A stretch of DNA of 64,000 bases from Coprinellus micaceus (taxonomy: Eukaryota > Basidiomycota > Agaricomycetes > Agaricales > Psathyrellaceae): assembly GCA_951394405.1 (NCBI GenBank), contig OX596339.1, positions 1,178,001 to 1,242,000 of the forward strand, read 5' to 3'. Positions 43,806-53,794 of this stretch are shown here, one piece after another; positions within the stretch are counted from its first letter, which is position 1, and every line of letters begins with the position of its first letter. A program made the position numbers and the translations under genes. The notes under the pieces are model-generated. The model searched no databases, was not told the DNA's origin, and saw only the letters and a list, made by a program, of their open reading frames with translations.

Positions 43806-44297
43806 GTGACTCATCGAGAGGCCGTCGCTATCCAAGAAAAGGTGGTGCATGAATTCCGAGACCGTCCAGTTCAGTTCGCTCAACACCTTGAGCATACAAT
43901 CGCCCTTCTGTCGTTCTGTGAGCTTTCCGCTGGCGCTGGGTCCGAGGATTTGGTGAGCAAGTGAGGCGGGGCGGGATAGTTGACTGGGAGGTGCGGCCTC
44001 TCGAAAGGTGGCCGATGCCTCCGAATATACAGGGGCAGGGGCGAGGCACTGCAATGGGACGGTTGAAAGCTGGCGAGGGTGTGTTGTCTTTTGCTTCTTC
44101 GAAGCAGGTGTTGGCGTCGAGGATAGGCCCGAAGGTGGTTCGTTCTCATTGTTGGCCGGGCGCTTGTTGGGGTTGGCTTGGGCAAGCAACGGTTTCCAGG
44201 CGTCGAAGTATCCGCTGGCAATTGGCGAGGTAATAGAAGGTGAGCTGAAGCTAGCACTCGAGCTCGAATCCGTTAAACGGAATCGCCCATAGGACAT
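43686..44297 (-). pseudogene. Truncated DUF6589-type protein (N-terminal part)
   Basis: The frame of 203 residues begins MSYGRFRLTDSSSSASFSSP, passes a Pro/Ser/Thr-rich region and reaches LTERQKGDCMLKVLSELNWT, EFMHHLF and HAQTVSKFLKGETKYTPAS, then SIIKLWDTH. That last region is the N-terminal hallmark of large DUF6589 proteins, which are repeat-associated in basidiomycetes and normally continue for hundreds of residues. Here it ends shortly afterwards at the junction with the helicase fragment. The start at 44297 follows a plausible leader. Probably a truncated repeat copy, though a short transcript is possible. Confidence 0.65.
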
Positions 44298-44551
44298 CAG
44301 GGGCTGGAGAGAGAGGGAGTCGTAGGTGACGTCAACGAAACGCGTTGAACGAAGTCACGCGCTGCGATAAACAAAGGGCACGGGTCCGCGAGGTCCGATG
44401 AAAATGCTCCTGAAAAGGAGATTGCTTATATAACATGGCGAGCAACGGGTTGGAGGGCGCGCGTGAAATCAGACTACTATAAATATGGATCCCCCTGGAA
44501 CGTAGTGTAAGGTTGTTAGGATATCAGATTTTCGTTGTCTGACTACGGGAG

Positions 44552-45715
44552 ACTAGGCCTGGGTAGGTTTAAACCAGCCAGTTTTAAACAGGTTTAAACC
44601 GGTGCTATTGAGAATTATTACAGTAGTTTACTATGCTTATACAAAGTGTTACTAGGATCTACTTGAACGAATACATGCTGCGAAAAATGGGACTTGGATA
44701 TTGCGGGTTCAAGCTCAAGTTCGGAGGCAGAGAAATTTAAATTCCGCTGGTTTAAACCGGAAACCGAACCCCTATCCGGCGTCTAGTAATGGGCGACGAT
44801 GTCGAAAATCTCTAAGTCCCATCCCCACTACCGTCCCAGAGGTAGTGGAGAGGGGAAAAGAGAAGTGGAGGGCTCGCTCTATTCGCCCTGGGTTATATAC
44901 ACCTAGCCCTTTGGCCCTATTTGGTCGCACCAAACGATCAACACGTGACCGGCGCGACCGTGGTGTTTGGCACGGCAACATCTCTTGAACCGCAACCACC
45001 ACCTCCACCTTGGCCAATTCGCCTCATACCCCGAGACCCTCCCTCTCCTTGTCGCGTCCTCCTCCAGCCCAACCTACTTCGACCTCCAGCACACCGGCCA
45101 CGGCGCAAACGCCCCTCAATCTCGGCGGCGACATCTCCGAAGGGTCGGCCTTGAACGAACGCGGCAATACGCGTTTTGGAGAGGGGCGAGCGGTGACGCG
45201 GCAGGCGGCGGTCTGGGTTGGGGGCTCCTGGTCGGTAGGAGCAGGAAGGTGAGGGTGGTTGCATGGTAAGTCACCTCTTCTCCGTTTCTCGTCCAGTTCC
45301 CCCACCCCTCCTCTCCCACTCGCACCACCCATCCCATCGCTCTCGAACTGCGTCCCTTGACCTTCCCCCCGCCCTCGATTATCCCTTTCCTGTGGGTGAC
45401 GGCTGGGGCACCCCCTGCACGCGAGCCGGTATTTGGAAGCGCGTTCGAGCACAACCCACGCTCGAACGCGCTTCCGACCGCATCCTGCTCGTCCGGTGCG
45501 AGTATTGTCCCCGTTTCAGTCAGTAGCATGATCGCTGATTGTGATTGTAGTAGGTATTCATTGAATTGATATGATTCTGCAAACGATGCGCGGCGGCGGG
45601 TTCCGATAAGCGCCCATTCCCCGCTCCCCGTCGTACCGCTGCCCCTACGTCAGGCGCCCCACGTGCGGCCCGTTTAAACCAGTTTAAACTGGGCTGGTTT
45701 AAACCTACCCAGGCC
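44552..45715. mobile_element. GTTTAAAC-rich TIR element
   Basis: Left end GGCCTGGGTAGGTTTAAACC (about 44555) and right end GGTTTAAACCTACCCAGGCC (about 45696-45715) are inverted copies of each other. Each continues inward with further GTTTAAAC palindromes. No clear target duplication was found, and there is no transposase frame. The interior holds a 16-bp perfect hairpin and a GC-rich stretch with short open frames. The right end lies inside a larger repeated end shared with 43093-43125. Confidence 0.65.
45435..45475. repeat. Perfect 16-bp hairpin
   Basis: GGAAGCGCGTTCGAGC (45435-45450) is followed after 9 nt by its exact reverse complement (45460-45475). It sits inside the GTTTAAAC TIR element. 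Confidence 0.85.
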
Positions 45716-45739
45716 CCCTGGTTTAAACCAGCTTCATCT
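45707..45739 (-). repeat. GTTTAAAC-type repeat end, right copy
   Basis: Inverted partner of 43093-43125, differing at one of 33 positions. It encloses the right TIR of the 44552-45715 element. Confidence 0.8.
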
Positions 45740-48700
45740 TTTTTTATAGTTGGATGGGTAGTACGAGCCTCTTGGAGATATGACTGTAGCCGCCGTCGAA
45801 CGGAGAGGGTGTGCGCTTTTCAGTCAGCGGCTCAAGGCTCAGCTGGGTACACTCATACCGGGTCCTTATCACGACGTTAGAAAACCTCACCTGAGCTGGA
45901 GGAGAAATCCACTACCTGGCTTTTCACTACTAGCAGACTCGCCTTCCCCGACGCCCTGCGGTTTTTTCAAATCGGCTTCTGGAGGTGTGTCATGGGCCGG
46001 CGCAATTCCTGTCTTTGCTGTTTTTTTTTTTGGGTGGTTGGACCAATCTCGAGATGGGGTTCTGGCTGAGCCGCGTCATATACGCGTACAAAATACATGG
46101 GTGGAGGGTGCCCGGTGCGTCGGACCTGCTACTCGCTATTTACACGAAAAGTGGCAATGCTTCCAGCCTTCCACAGACACGATTGCAAGGGCCGGCTAGT
46201 ATGACAGACCATTGGGGCGCCCACCTTTCGGCAGCAAGTGCGGATGACCACGAAAGGCTACTGCACTCCGGGTTACTGTATGGATGGCAATGGCGAGTGC
46301 GAGTGCGACCAATAAAAGGTGCGCAGTCCAACCTTCGCAGACCTTCGCATGGTTCCACCGGAGTCTGAATTCTTTAAGCGCCCGGTAGGCTAGGCCACCC
46401 ATCACCCTGATAACGGGCGCCACAAAGCGCCACAGCGAGGGTTTAGCTTATCTCTGCCTTCAAAACCGACTTTTTTCACTAGTAAGTAAGTCCACCATTT
46501 GCCTGGACAACGGCTAGTCGCTTCTTATCAACGGCTAGTAGAGGATTCAACTGAATTGGGCGCACGCGAGGTCGTTATCGCGCTATCGCAAAACTACCGT
46601 ACTCCCGCCATTCTATCTCGCGTGCCAGTGGAGTTATGCTCGGTGTCCTCCGTCACCACTATTTTCTTATCGCCCACCGAGCCGTGCGATTAGACAGGGT
46701 CCCACCGCGAGGGATGGCAGCTGAGCTGGGAGCAAATGGGCACACTGCGAACCGACCCGAACCCCACCGGCTTGGGCGCCTCCGAGGAAGGGGCACATGG
46801 CCAGAGAAGGCCCAGCGTGCGCAATAATTATAGCACAACGAGCGCTTACCCCGGTTCCACTCTGCGCTACGAGCCCAACACCGTCGGTTTTTGACCTTCG
46901 GAATCACGGATGGAAGTTCTCTCTAGCGCCTACACTTCTCTTCGCCCCCGCTTCCTTCCACTCCCCGCTGCCCTTCCCGGATCGCCCCAGCCTAATTGGG
47001 ATTTATGGGCGCCTACGCGTTCGCGCTTCGCGGAGCGCTATTGATCATTCTCACTTCATCACATTCCACTCGCACTGGGTGCGGGGAAAGAGAGGCGGAG
47101 AAGGGGACACGTAAGATGTTCGCGGGGTGTAGTGGAGGGTGGAGATGTGGAACGGCGGTGAGATGATCTTACACCAGCTCCAGGCCCAAGGGCTACGGCG
47201 ATGTGGAAACAGCGCCTGATACTGGGGTATGTCGGGGAGACCCCCTCACTCAGTCGTAACTCTCCATACTCGGTTCGAGATAATCTATCAGCGCAGCAGC
47301 GCCGGTGGTTTGGTCTGTATCGGAGAGGCGTTCGCTGCCCGTCAGGACCTACGTTCCGAGCTCGTCGCATCTCGCGCCCGTCTCTTTAATCATCATTACA
47401 GAGGGCGCATCGGGCGGGGAAACAAACTCGAACTTTCATTAGCACCTCTCATCAAGCTCAAGGTCCATACCTCCGCCGGACCCGCACCGAGCGTACTTAT
47501 ATTAAACGAAGCGTCAACGTACTTACAGGCGAGCTAGGAGGACTCGGGACGAGCTGGCTTGAAACTGCGACGGATGACATGGGAACGACATTTCATTATC
47601 GTTTTCGCCGACCGGTCGTTCCCCCGTCGTACGTAGCTAGCTCGTCTCGAAGGGGGGGCTTTAGAGCGCTATCTTATCTCTCCTCCGTGTCCCTGAAATA
47701 TGACGCTGAATGAAAGGATAATCTCCGAGTCGACGTCGAGGCGGGGATCGGATGCAGAGAGTCATAGATAAACGCCTAGTAGGCGGGAGAGATAGGCGGT
47801 CGGTTATCGAAATGAGATGGATAGCGAGGTGGGTGAGTCCGGGGGTGTGGCTGGGTGTGGGGAGGGTGGCGGAGATAGAGAGAGAGATGGAGAGAGAGAA
47901 GTCGATATCGTAACCCAGAGATGACAGCCTCAGAGGCTCTGGCGAGCATTTCCCGCGATGAGATGTACCTGGGCTAGGGAAAGGCGAAATGAACGTAAAA
48001 TTTCGAGCCTCTACTCGCTTAGAACCCTCCGTAGGCATATACGATACATGTTATGCTACGCTGGAGCTTCCAGCTTCCAGCCTTTATCAATCACGACCTC
48101 TGAGTGTACATCCACAGACACTTGGAAGTCGGAATACTGATGTGTTGTGCACGCATGTCTGGGCCTACTTGAGTCCATATTGATAATTTCCGATCTACAA
48201 GCGCCCAGCTCCCTAGCCTGCCAGTAAGTACCCCGAACCCTAATCAGTGGCGCTGCGAACGGAAGGAGAGGGGACACTTGTCGGCCTTGGATCGGAATGA
48301 ACGTTGTGGACGCTATTATTGGCCACACGTAGTGTGGGTACAAGGGAGCGTCTTCGCCGCGCCAGCTTCCAAGTCGTCTGTATGCCAGAAAATTTGAACT
48401 TGAACTTCGACTTCGGCTGGGAGCGAGTGGTGGAGCGTTGAAGTTGGTGTGAACTCAGCGTGGGCGTGGGCGTGGGCGTGGGGAGCACTTCTTTGCCAAA
48501 CTCAAGGGAATCCGAGTCTCTGGGAAGGTTAAGCCTTCGCAGGTGAAGTAGTGGTCGGATGGCAACCAAGTCCTTCACGACCGTACGAGCTCCAGTGCAC
48601 AGTTCACTTGACCGTGGAAGCCTCCCATGATCATGGCCACAATCCTCTATGAGGAGTAACCAAGTACCCAGAGGTGTGGCTGTCGCGACGCCGAACCTTA

Positions 48701-50552
48701 CCAACCGAACATTGAAAGAAGCATGCATAGGTCAATCGAAGAAGCCCTTCTCCAGGTTCCAAGTCAAGTCAAGTCTCGACTTGAGCCTGCCTGTTTGGTT
48801 TCTCTCATCAACATGAGGTTCACATGTCCGAATCCACACCAGGCTGTGGCCGTGAGTCCAAGCACGGCTTCTCGCGAACCAGCCCTCGTTCGCGTACACG
48901 GTAGTACAGCCTTCGATTCAACCACTCGCCTTTTCGAGAAGGGAGACGGTTCGACCGCACACCCTCCACCCTCGCCTATAGCTATGCCATATACTCTGTA
49001 CTTACCACCCTGTGTCAATGTGACCCCGAGCCAAGTACCCGTACCCGTACATACCCAGCCCTTACCCTTACCCTACGCTTCTCCCAGCCTTACATAGGTT
49101 GCTCCTGCTGTCCAAGCAACCCACCCATGACCTAACACCACACCACCCGCATAGGTATATACTCTATGTATCAGCTGCGGCCCATCGAATCAGCTGCGGG
49201 GTGTATCTAATGAAAGTTCGTCTACTTCTAATGAAGGAACATATGAATAGATGAATCTCAATGGAAGCCTCAACCTCCGCCGAATCCTACTCAAAACCCT
49301 GTTACTTAGGTGGGCTGGGTCAGGCAGGGGTGCACGCACGGCTGTACACCTGAGGGTGCTGTGTCAATGGATTGCTGTTAAAGCGTAGTAACCTTGACTC
49401 ACGTACCACCCACCTACATAGCGATAACGAATGAAGGTAATAGTAAATCTTCCCTGTAGGGGAATTGGAGAGTAATATACGGTAAGAGGACGCTCAGAAG
49501 GTGCCCTAGGGCTTTGGGCACGGGGGAGGAGTACAGGCTAATTAAAGTACTTGCTTAGGCGCTGGGTGATTTTCACATGTCAGCGCCCGGCGCTCTACCT
49601 TGTCTTGTATTCGAGATCTCATCTTATCTCAAGCTTCAAGCATCCATACAAAGTCCCGAGTCACTCAAATTCGAAGCGCTGAACATAAGTAGACGATGCA
49701 GTTCCCAGTCTATTCAATCTTAAGTACCAATATAGAGTGAGAGAAGTGGGAGAGTGAGAGTGAGAGTGAGGAGTTGAGAAAAAAATACAAATGCAGCAGA
49801 ACAATTCCTAATGTCAACGAAACGAGAGGGAGGTAGGATCCGCGGGCTCAGGGAGGGAGGGAGTCGAGCAATAAGGGTATAAGTATACATGTCTACAGTA
49901 ATGTGCGTGTGTGGGGTATAGCAAATGTGGTGCGGTTCAAGTTCGCTTGGTGGCGTAGGTTGTGAAGGGGGAAGGATGGTAGATACAAGAAGTCGCGGTC
50001 GTACGCAGTAGTGTGTGGTGTGTGGTGAGATCTCGAGGACTCGGAGTACAACAACAGAGGTTCAATCGAAGGAAGAAGAGTCCATGAAGCTTAAGCTCGC
50101 AGGCTACAGTGTAATAGAAGCACAAACAAACAACCAGTCAGGTAAAGTAGAACTACAACAATAGGCGGGGGCGAGGTGGGGAGCGGTGGAGAAAGGGTCG
50201 TGAGGGCGTCGTAAAGTCGAAGAGTGAAAATGGATAAGTTAGAAGAACAAACGAAAAAGGGTGGGTTGGGGTGAACGAAGGTAGGAAGGCAAGGTAAGAA
50301 GGGGGTTGTAAGTAAAGGTTGGTGGGTGGAGTGGAGCTGGGTGGGGTGGAGTGGGGCGAAAAAAATGAAGGAAGGCGAAGATGAGAGGGAAGAGTGGGAG
50401 TGGGAGCGGAGAAGGGAGGAAGAGGGAAGAAGAGGGAAGTCGTGTGTACTGTGCGAATGGGATCGTCCGTTGTCGAAAGGAGTCGGTTCGTGAGAGGGGC
50501 GGCAAGGCAAGGCGCGGGGGGTGAGGTCGAGAGGCGGACGACAAATCCCAAA
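45740..50552. other. Long gene-poor region
   Basis: Nearly 5 kb with no frame I can assign. Simple-sequence pieces include a T run at 46020-46031, GTGGGC repeats near 48460-48482 and GAGAGT repeats near 49750-49772. GA-rich sequence at 49700-50550 probably includes the 3' UTR of the next minus-strand gene. Confidence 0.45.
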
Positions 50553-52073
50553 TCAAGGCGCGCAATCGACCATCTCCCAATCCTCGCCGGGCACAACCAC
50601 CCAACTATTACTCAAAATCAAGCTCCCCTGCCTCTCCAACGCCTTCCCCTTCCCCGGCGCCACCACCTTCCTCTCCTCTTGCTTCACACTGACGGCTTGC
50701 GGCAGCTTCACAACAGGCTCGACCTTCTTCAAGAGCGACTCCATAAGCAAATCCCCATCATCCGCCTCAAACGGGTCACACTCCTCATCCGTATCCCCCT
50801 CCGCATCCACATCCATCTCGTCCCCCTCCCCACACACCATACTCTCCAGCTCCCTCGTCGCCCTCCACACCTCCACCGCACCTCTCACACCCATACTGCG
50901 CATCTGGCGCCCCTTATTCCCGCCTTCCCCGCCCTCGAGTCTCTTCATGCACGCGATCCGGAACAGGCTCACATCGCGCTTGCTTCTAGGGAAGACGGGG
51001 CGCCCGGGGGCGAAGGCGGGGCCGGCGGGGCGCAGGGGGGAGGTGGTGCGGTGGGTGAGGACGATGGGGACGGCGTGCGGGGAGGTCGGCGAGGGGAGGA
51101 TGACTTGCGGGGCGCGTGGGGGCGATTTCCGGCGCGTTAGAGGGGAGGGGGAGGGGGGTGGTGCAACGGCGCGGATTTTGAAGCTTAGACCGTGAGGATC
51201 GGGTTGGCGTTGTTGTCTGAGTGCGTCTCTGCGCTCCTTTTCTTTGGGGGAACGGCGGTGCTTGGGCTGCGGCGCGGGGGTGAGGACAGGGGCGGCGGGT
51301 GGGGGCTCTTTGACGAGCTGGGCGGCGACGGGCACGGAGAGGTCGGCGAGGGAGTCGCATCGGGCGGGGCTGTGGGGTTTGCGCCGACGCGCGAGGCGCT
51401 GGTCTTGTTGGTATTGGAGGGTGCGGGTGTATGGAATCTCCTTTACTTCCTTTGAGGGCTGTTGTTTCGAGGGGGAGGGCGAGGGCGCGGCCTTGGGTTG
51501 TGGAGTGGGTGATACGACGAGCTGGGGTGAAAATTTACTGGCGAGTGATGGAGCGGGTACGGGGGTGGACACCGCCTCTAAAAGCAGCTCTGATAGGCTC
51601 GCAAAGGTCTCCGTTCTCCGCAGGGCCTGGCCGTTTAGGGTGGCGAGGCTTGCGGTAGCTCCCATGGCTGGGATGGTGCGGTGGTGGGAGAGTCCGAGGC
51701 GGGGAGCCTTTGCCGGACGCAGGGGGAAGCTGAACGAGCTTGTGCGTTTGCGGGGGATGGTGTGGTCGAGCGAGGGGGAGGGCACGGGGGTGGGTGCGGC
51801 GACGAGGACGGACATGGCCGAGGTCGTCTGCGTCTGCTTTACTACTACTTGTGCTGCGGGTGGTAGCGGTGGTGGTGGTGTGCAGGGAGATTCGTGGATC
51901 GCGGTTTCCCCGTTGGCTGGGCTTATAGCGATGCGGGGTTGTTTCTGGAAAACAAAAGGCGATGGGTGGGTTGGTTGGAAGCCGGCCTGGGAGAGAAAGG
52001 GAGCGGAATCGGGAAGAGGACGAGGGCTGGTTTGTTTATATGGCTCTTTCCCCATTTCAACACACCGCGCCAT
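50553..52073 (-). CDS. Hypothetical low-complexity (disordered) protein
   Basis: A single 506-codon frame whose product is rich in Pro, Ser, Arg and Ala and looks largely disordered. Pieces that look constrained are RKRTSSFSFPLRPAKAPRL (possible nuclear localisation signal), ALRRTETFASLSELLLEAV, EIPYTRTLQYQQDQRLARRR, an RRDALRQQRQPDPHGLSFKI block and the end WVVVPGEDWEMVDCAP. An acidic stretch (DEMDVDAEGDTDEECDPFE) precedes the C-terminus. No known domain is recognised; a nuclear or regulatory role would be a guess. The opposite strand is open over part of this range because of base composition. The start may be any of the first Mets. Confidence 0.65.
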   Translation of the reverse strand: MARCVEMGKEPYKQTSPRPLPDSAPFLSQAGFQPTHPSPFVFQKQPRIAISPANGETAIHESPCTPPPPLPPAAQVVVKQTQTTSAMSVLVAAPTPVPSPSLDHTIPRKRTSSFSFPLRPAKAPRLGLSHHRTIPAMGATASLATLNGQALRRTETFASLSELLLEAVSTPVPAPSLASKFSPQLVVSPTPQPKAAPSPSPSKQQPSKEVKEIPYTRTLQYQQDQRLARRRKPHSPARCDSLADLSVPVAAQLVKEPPPAAPVLTPAPQPKHRRSPKEKERRDALRQQRQPDPHGLSFKIRAVAPPPSPSPLTRRKSPPRAPQVILPSPTSPHAVPIVLTHRTTSPLRPAGPAFAPGRPVFPRSKRDVSLFRIACMKRLEGGEGGNKGRQMRSMGVRGAVEVWRATRELESMVCGEGDEMDVDAEGDTDEECDPFEADDGDLLMESLLKKVEPVVKLPQAVSVKQEERKVVAPGKGKALERQGSLILSNSWVVVPGEDWEMVDCAP

Positions 52074-52846
52074 CGAGATTCGGAACCAAACTGACTCATG
52101 CTTGCAGCCCGGATCAGGCTGGGGTTGTGGCGGTGCGGTTCACTTGGGCGGTTCGGCTGCCGAGAAGGGAAGGAAGCCCCTAAGAACGAGCGGGGGGATC
52201 AACCATCGAAACAGAGTATTGCGCTACCATCTTCCAATCCCATCTGCCACCCTCAAACCGTATGTTTAGCTTTCACTCTCAGGCAAGAGCAATCTTGTGA
52301 TTATCTACGTACGTTCCCCAAGACCCACGGTGGAATGGAGCTCAGCCCGCATTCAGCTGCATTCCCTCGAGTGCTCCCTCCCCAACGATGTGAATGGCAA
52401 TGGATTGCTTGCTGCCAAGTCGGGCAGGCTGTGTACGGAGGGGGCTGCGGGAAATGAACGCGGAAGCCACACACCCCTCCTTCCGACCTCAGGGTCCAAT
52501 GCCTATTCCGAGTGGCATACATATCCCGAACCTTGCATTGTGTTCCTGTGTTCCGTGAGCCACTCCCACTTCCCTTTCTCTCAACATGCATCCGCCTCGT
52601 GGGCCGACGACGTCATCCAGCCCGCCCTGACCCTCCCAGCCTCGCATCGCACACTCGTCATAGGGCCCTCTGACTCAACGCCGAGCCTTCTTTGGCATGC
52701 AATGCGGCGTCGGCACCTGCCCATACCCGGTACCCATGATCAACCACCTTCCATTCGAGGCAGTGTCTGGCAGCGTCGGGGCCTCGGTCCCGCCCTTTCT
52801 TCCCAAACACAGACAGCGAACCGACTCGGTTTCCATTCTCAGACAT
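52074..52846. other. Intergenic upstream of the disordered-protein gene
   Basis: About 770 bp. The right part is pyrimidine-rich with short frames only. It borders the MITE-like element at 52855. Confidence 0.4.
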
Positions 52847-53731
52847 CACGAGCCAGGACCCCTGAGAACCCCCCCAGAGGTTAGAAATAAATTTCGCCAA
52901 AACTCCTGTTTTGGGGTGGACGGAGCTCAGTCCAAATATAGAAATCGGAGGGTGGATGGCCTATCCAAGGTATGCGAGAGGGCCCCCAGTGGTGGATAAA
53001 TTATCCGACCTCGGGAAAATCATCAAAAATAAGGGAAAATCTCAAAAATATTCTATCACAACCCGAGCGCCTATCTACACTGTAGTACCTATGTTTCCTT
53101 CCATTTATGCAACATGGCAACCAACCTGTCGACAGAGTTGTTGATGGCGGCTGTTCGAGGGAGGTACTTTGAGAATAAAGAGTTGTAGACAGGCTGGCTG
53201 AGCTCCAGGAGTCCATTATGAAGAGTTTGGATGGCTTGAGGCGGGATGAGACGAAGGAATTTCGATGCTGGGAGGTGGTTGAACCACAGTAATGCCGGGT
53301 GGATGGTATCCCTGTACCACACTGCACGGAACTGCCATTGTCGAGGGATCTGCCGCCAAACTTGGACAATCCTCTCCCTCGCTGACGCTCCCATGGCTCC
53401 AAATAGCTTCCTCCACTGAATGTATGCCCTACAACCTTTCAAAGAACATTTATGGGCCGGCAACGATCAACGAATGGCACATTTTGAAGAGAAGGAGGGA
53501 GGACGCCACCCAGGACGAGACAGGGGGGAGGTGGTGGATTGTAACTGACGTGGTGAGTGATCAAGCGTGGGGTGGTGGATGGTGTCACTGAGGTCCCATC
53601 AAAGCCTTCCGTTTTGGGCCATTATGGGGTGGATGATCACTGGAATTATCTGAGGTAGGGCGCCAAAGGCGCCATTTTGGGGTGGATTCATTTTCAACCT
53701 CTGGGGGGGCTCTCAGGGGTCCTCACGAGCC
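52847..53731. mobile_element. MITE-like element with an 8-bp target duplication (AGGACCCC type, 869 bp)
   Basis: The element at 52855-53723 begins AGGACCCCTGAGAACCCC and ends with the reverse complement of AGGACCCCTGAGAGCCCC; the inverted ends continue for about 40 bp. It is flanked by direct repeats CACGAGCC (52847-52854 and 53724-53731). An 8-bp duplication fits hAT-like insertion. The motif GGTGGA recurs at least eight times inside, always on the plus strand (for example 52914, 52950, 52991, 53298, 53571, 53628 and 53680), as expected for subterminal transposase-binding sites. A frame on the minus strand (53089-53463) is not recognisable, so I treat the element as non-autonomous. Confidence 0.88.
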
Positions 53732-53794
53732 CCGACACATGCTAAACGCGGGAACGTCGGGGTTTGTCATCCCTTTGTTGCGTGCGGCTGATGC

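Noticed and set aside
48460..48482. GTGGGC repeats as a telomere-like sequence
   Set aside because: Only about four short units and not the fungal TTAGGG type; simple-sequence DNA is enough.
51244..52269. A 341-codon plus-strand frame opposite the disordered protein
   Set aside because: Its Gly/Trp/Arg-rich composition mirrors the Pro-rich coding strand. No motif; likely compositional.
53089..53463. A 124-codon frame inside the 869-bp MITE as a transposase remnant
   Set aside because: No recognisable transposase motif, and the frame is interleaved with repeated GGTGGA motifs.
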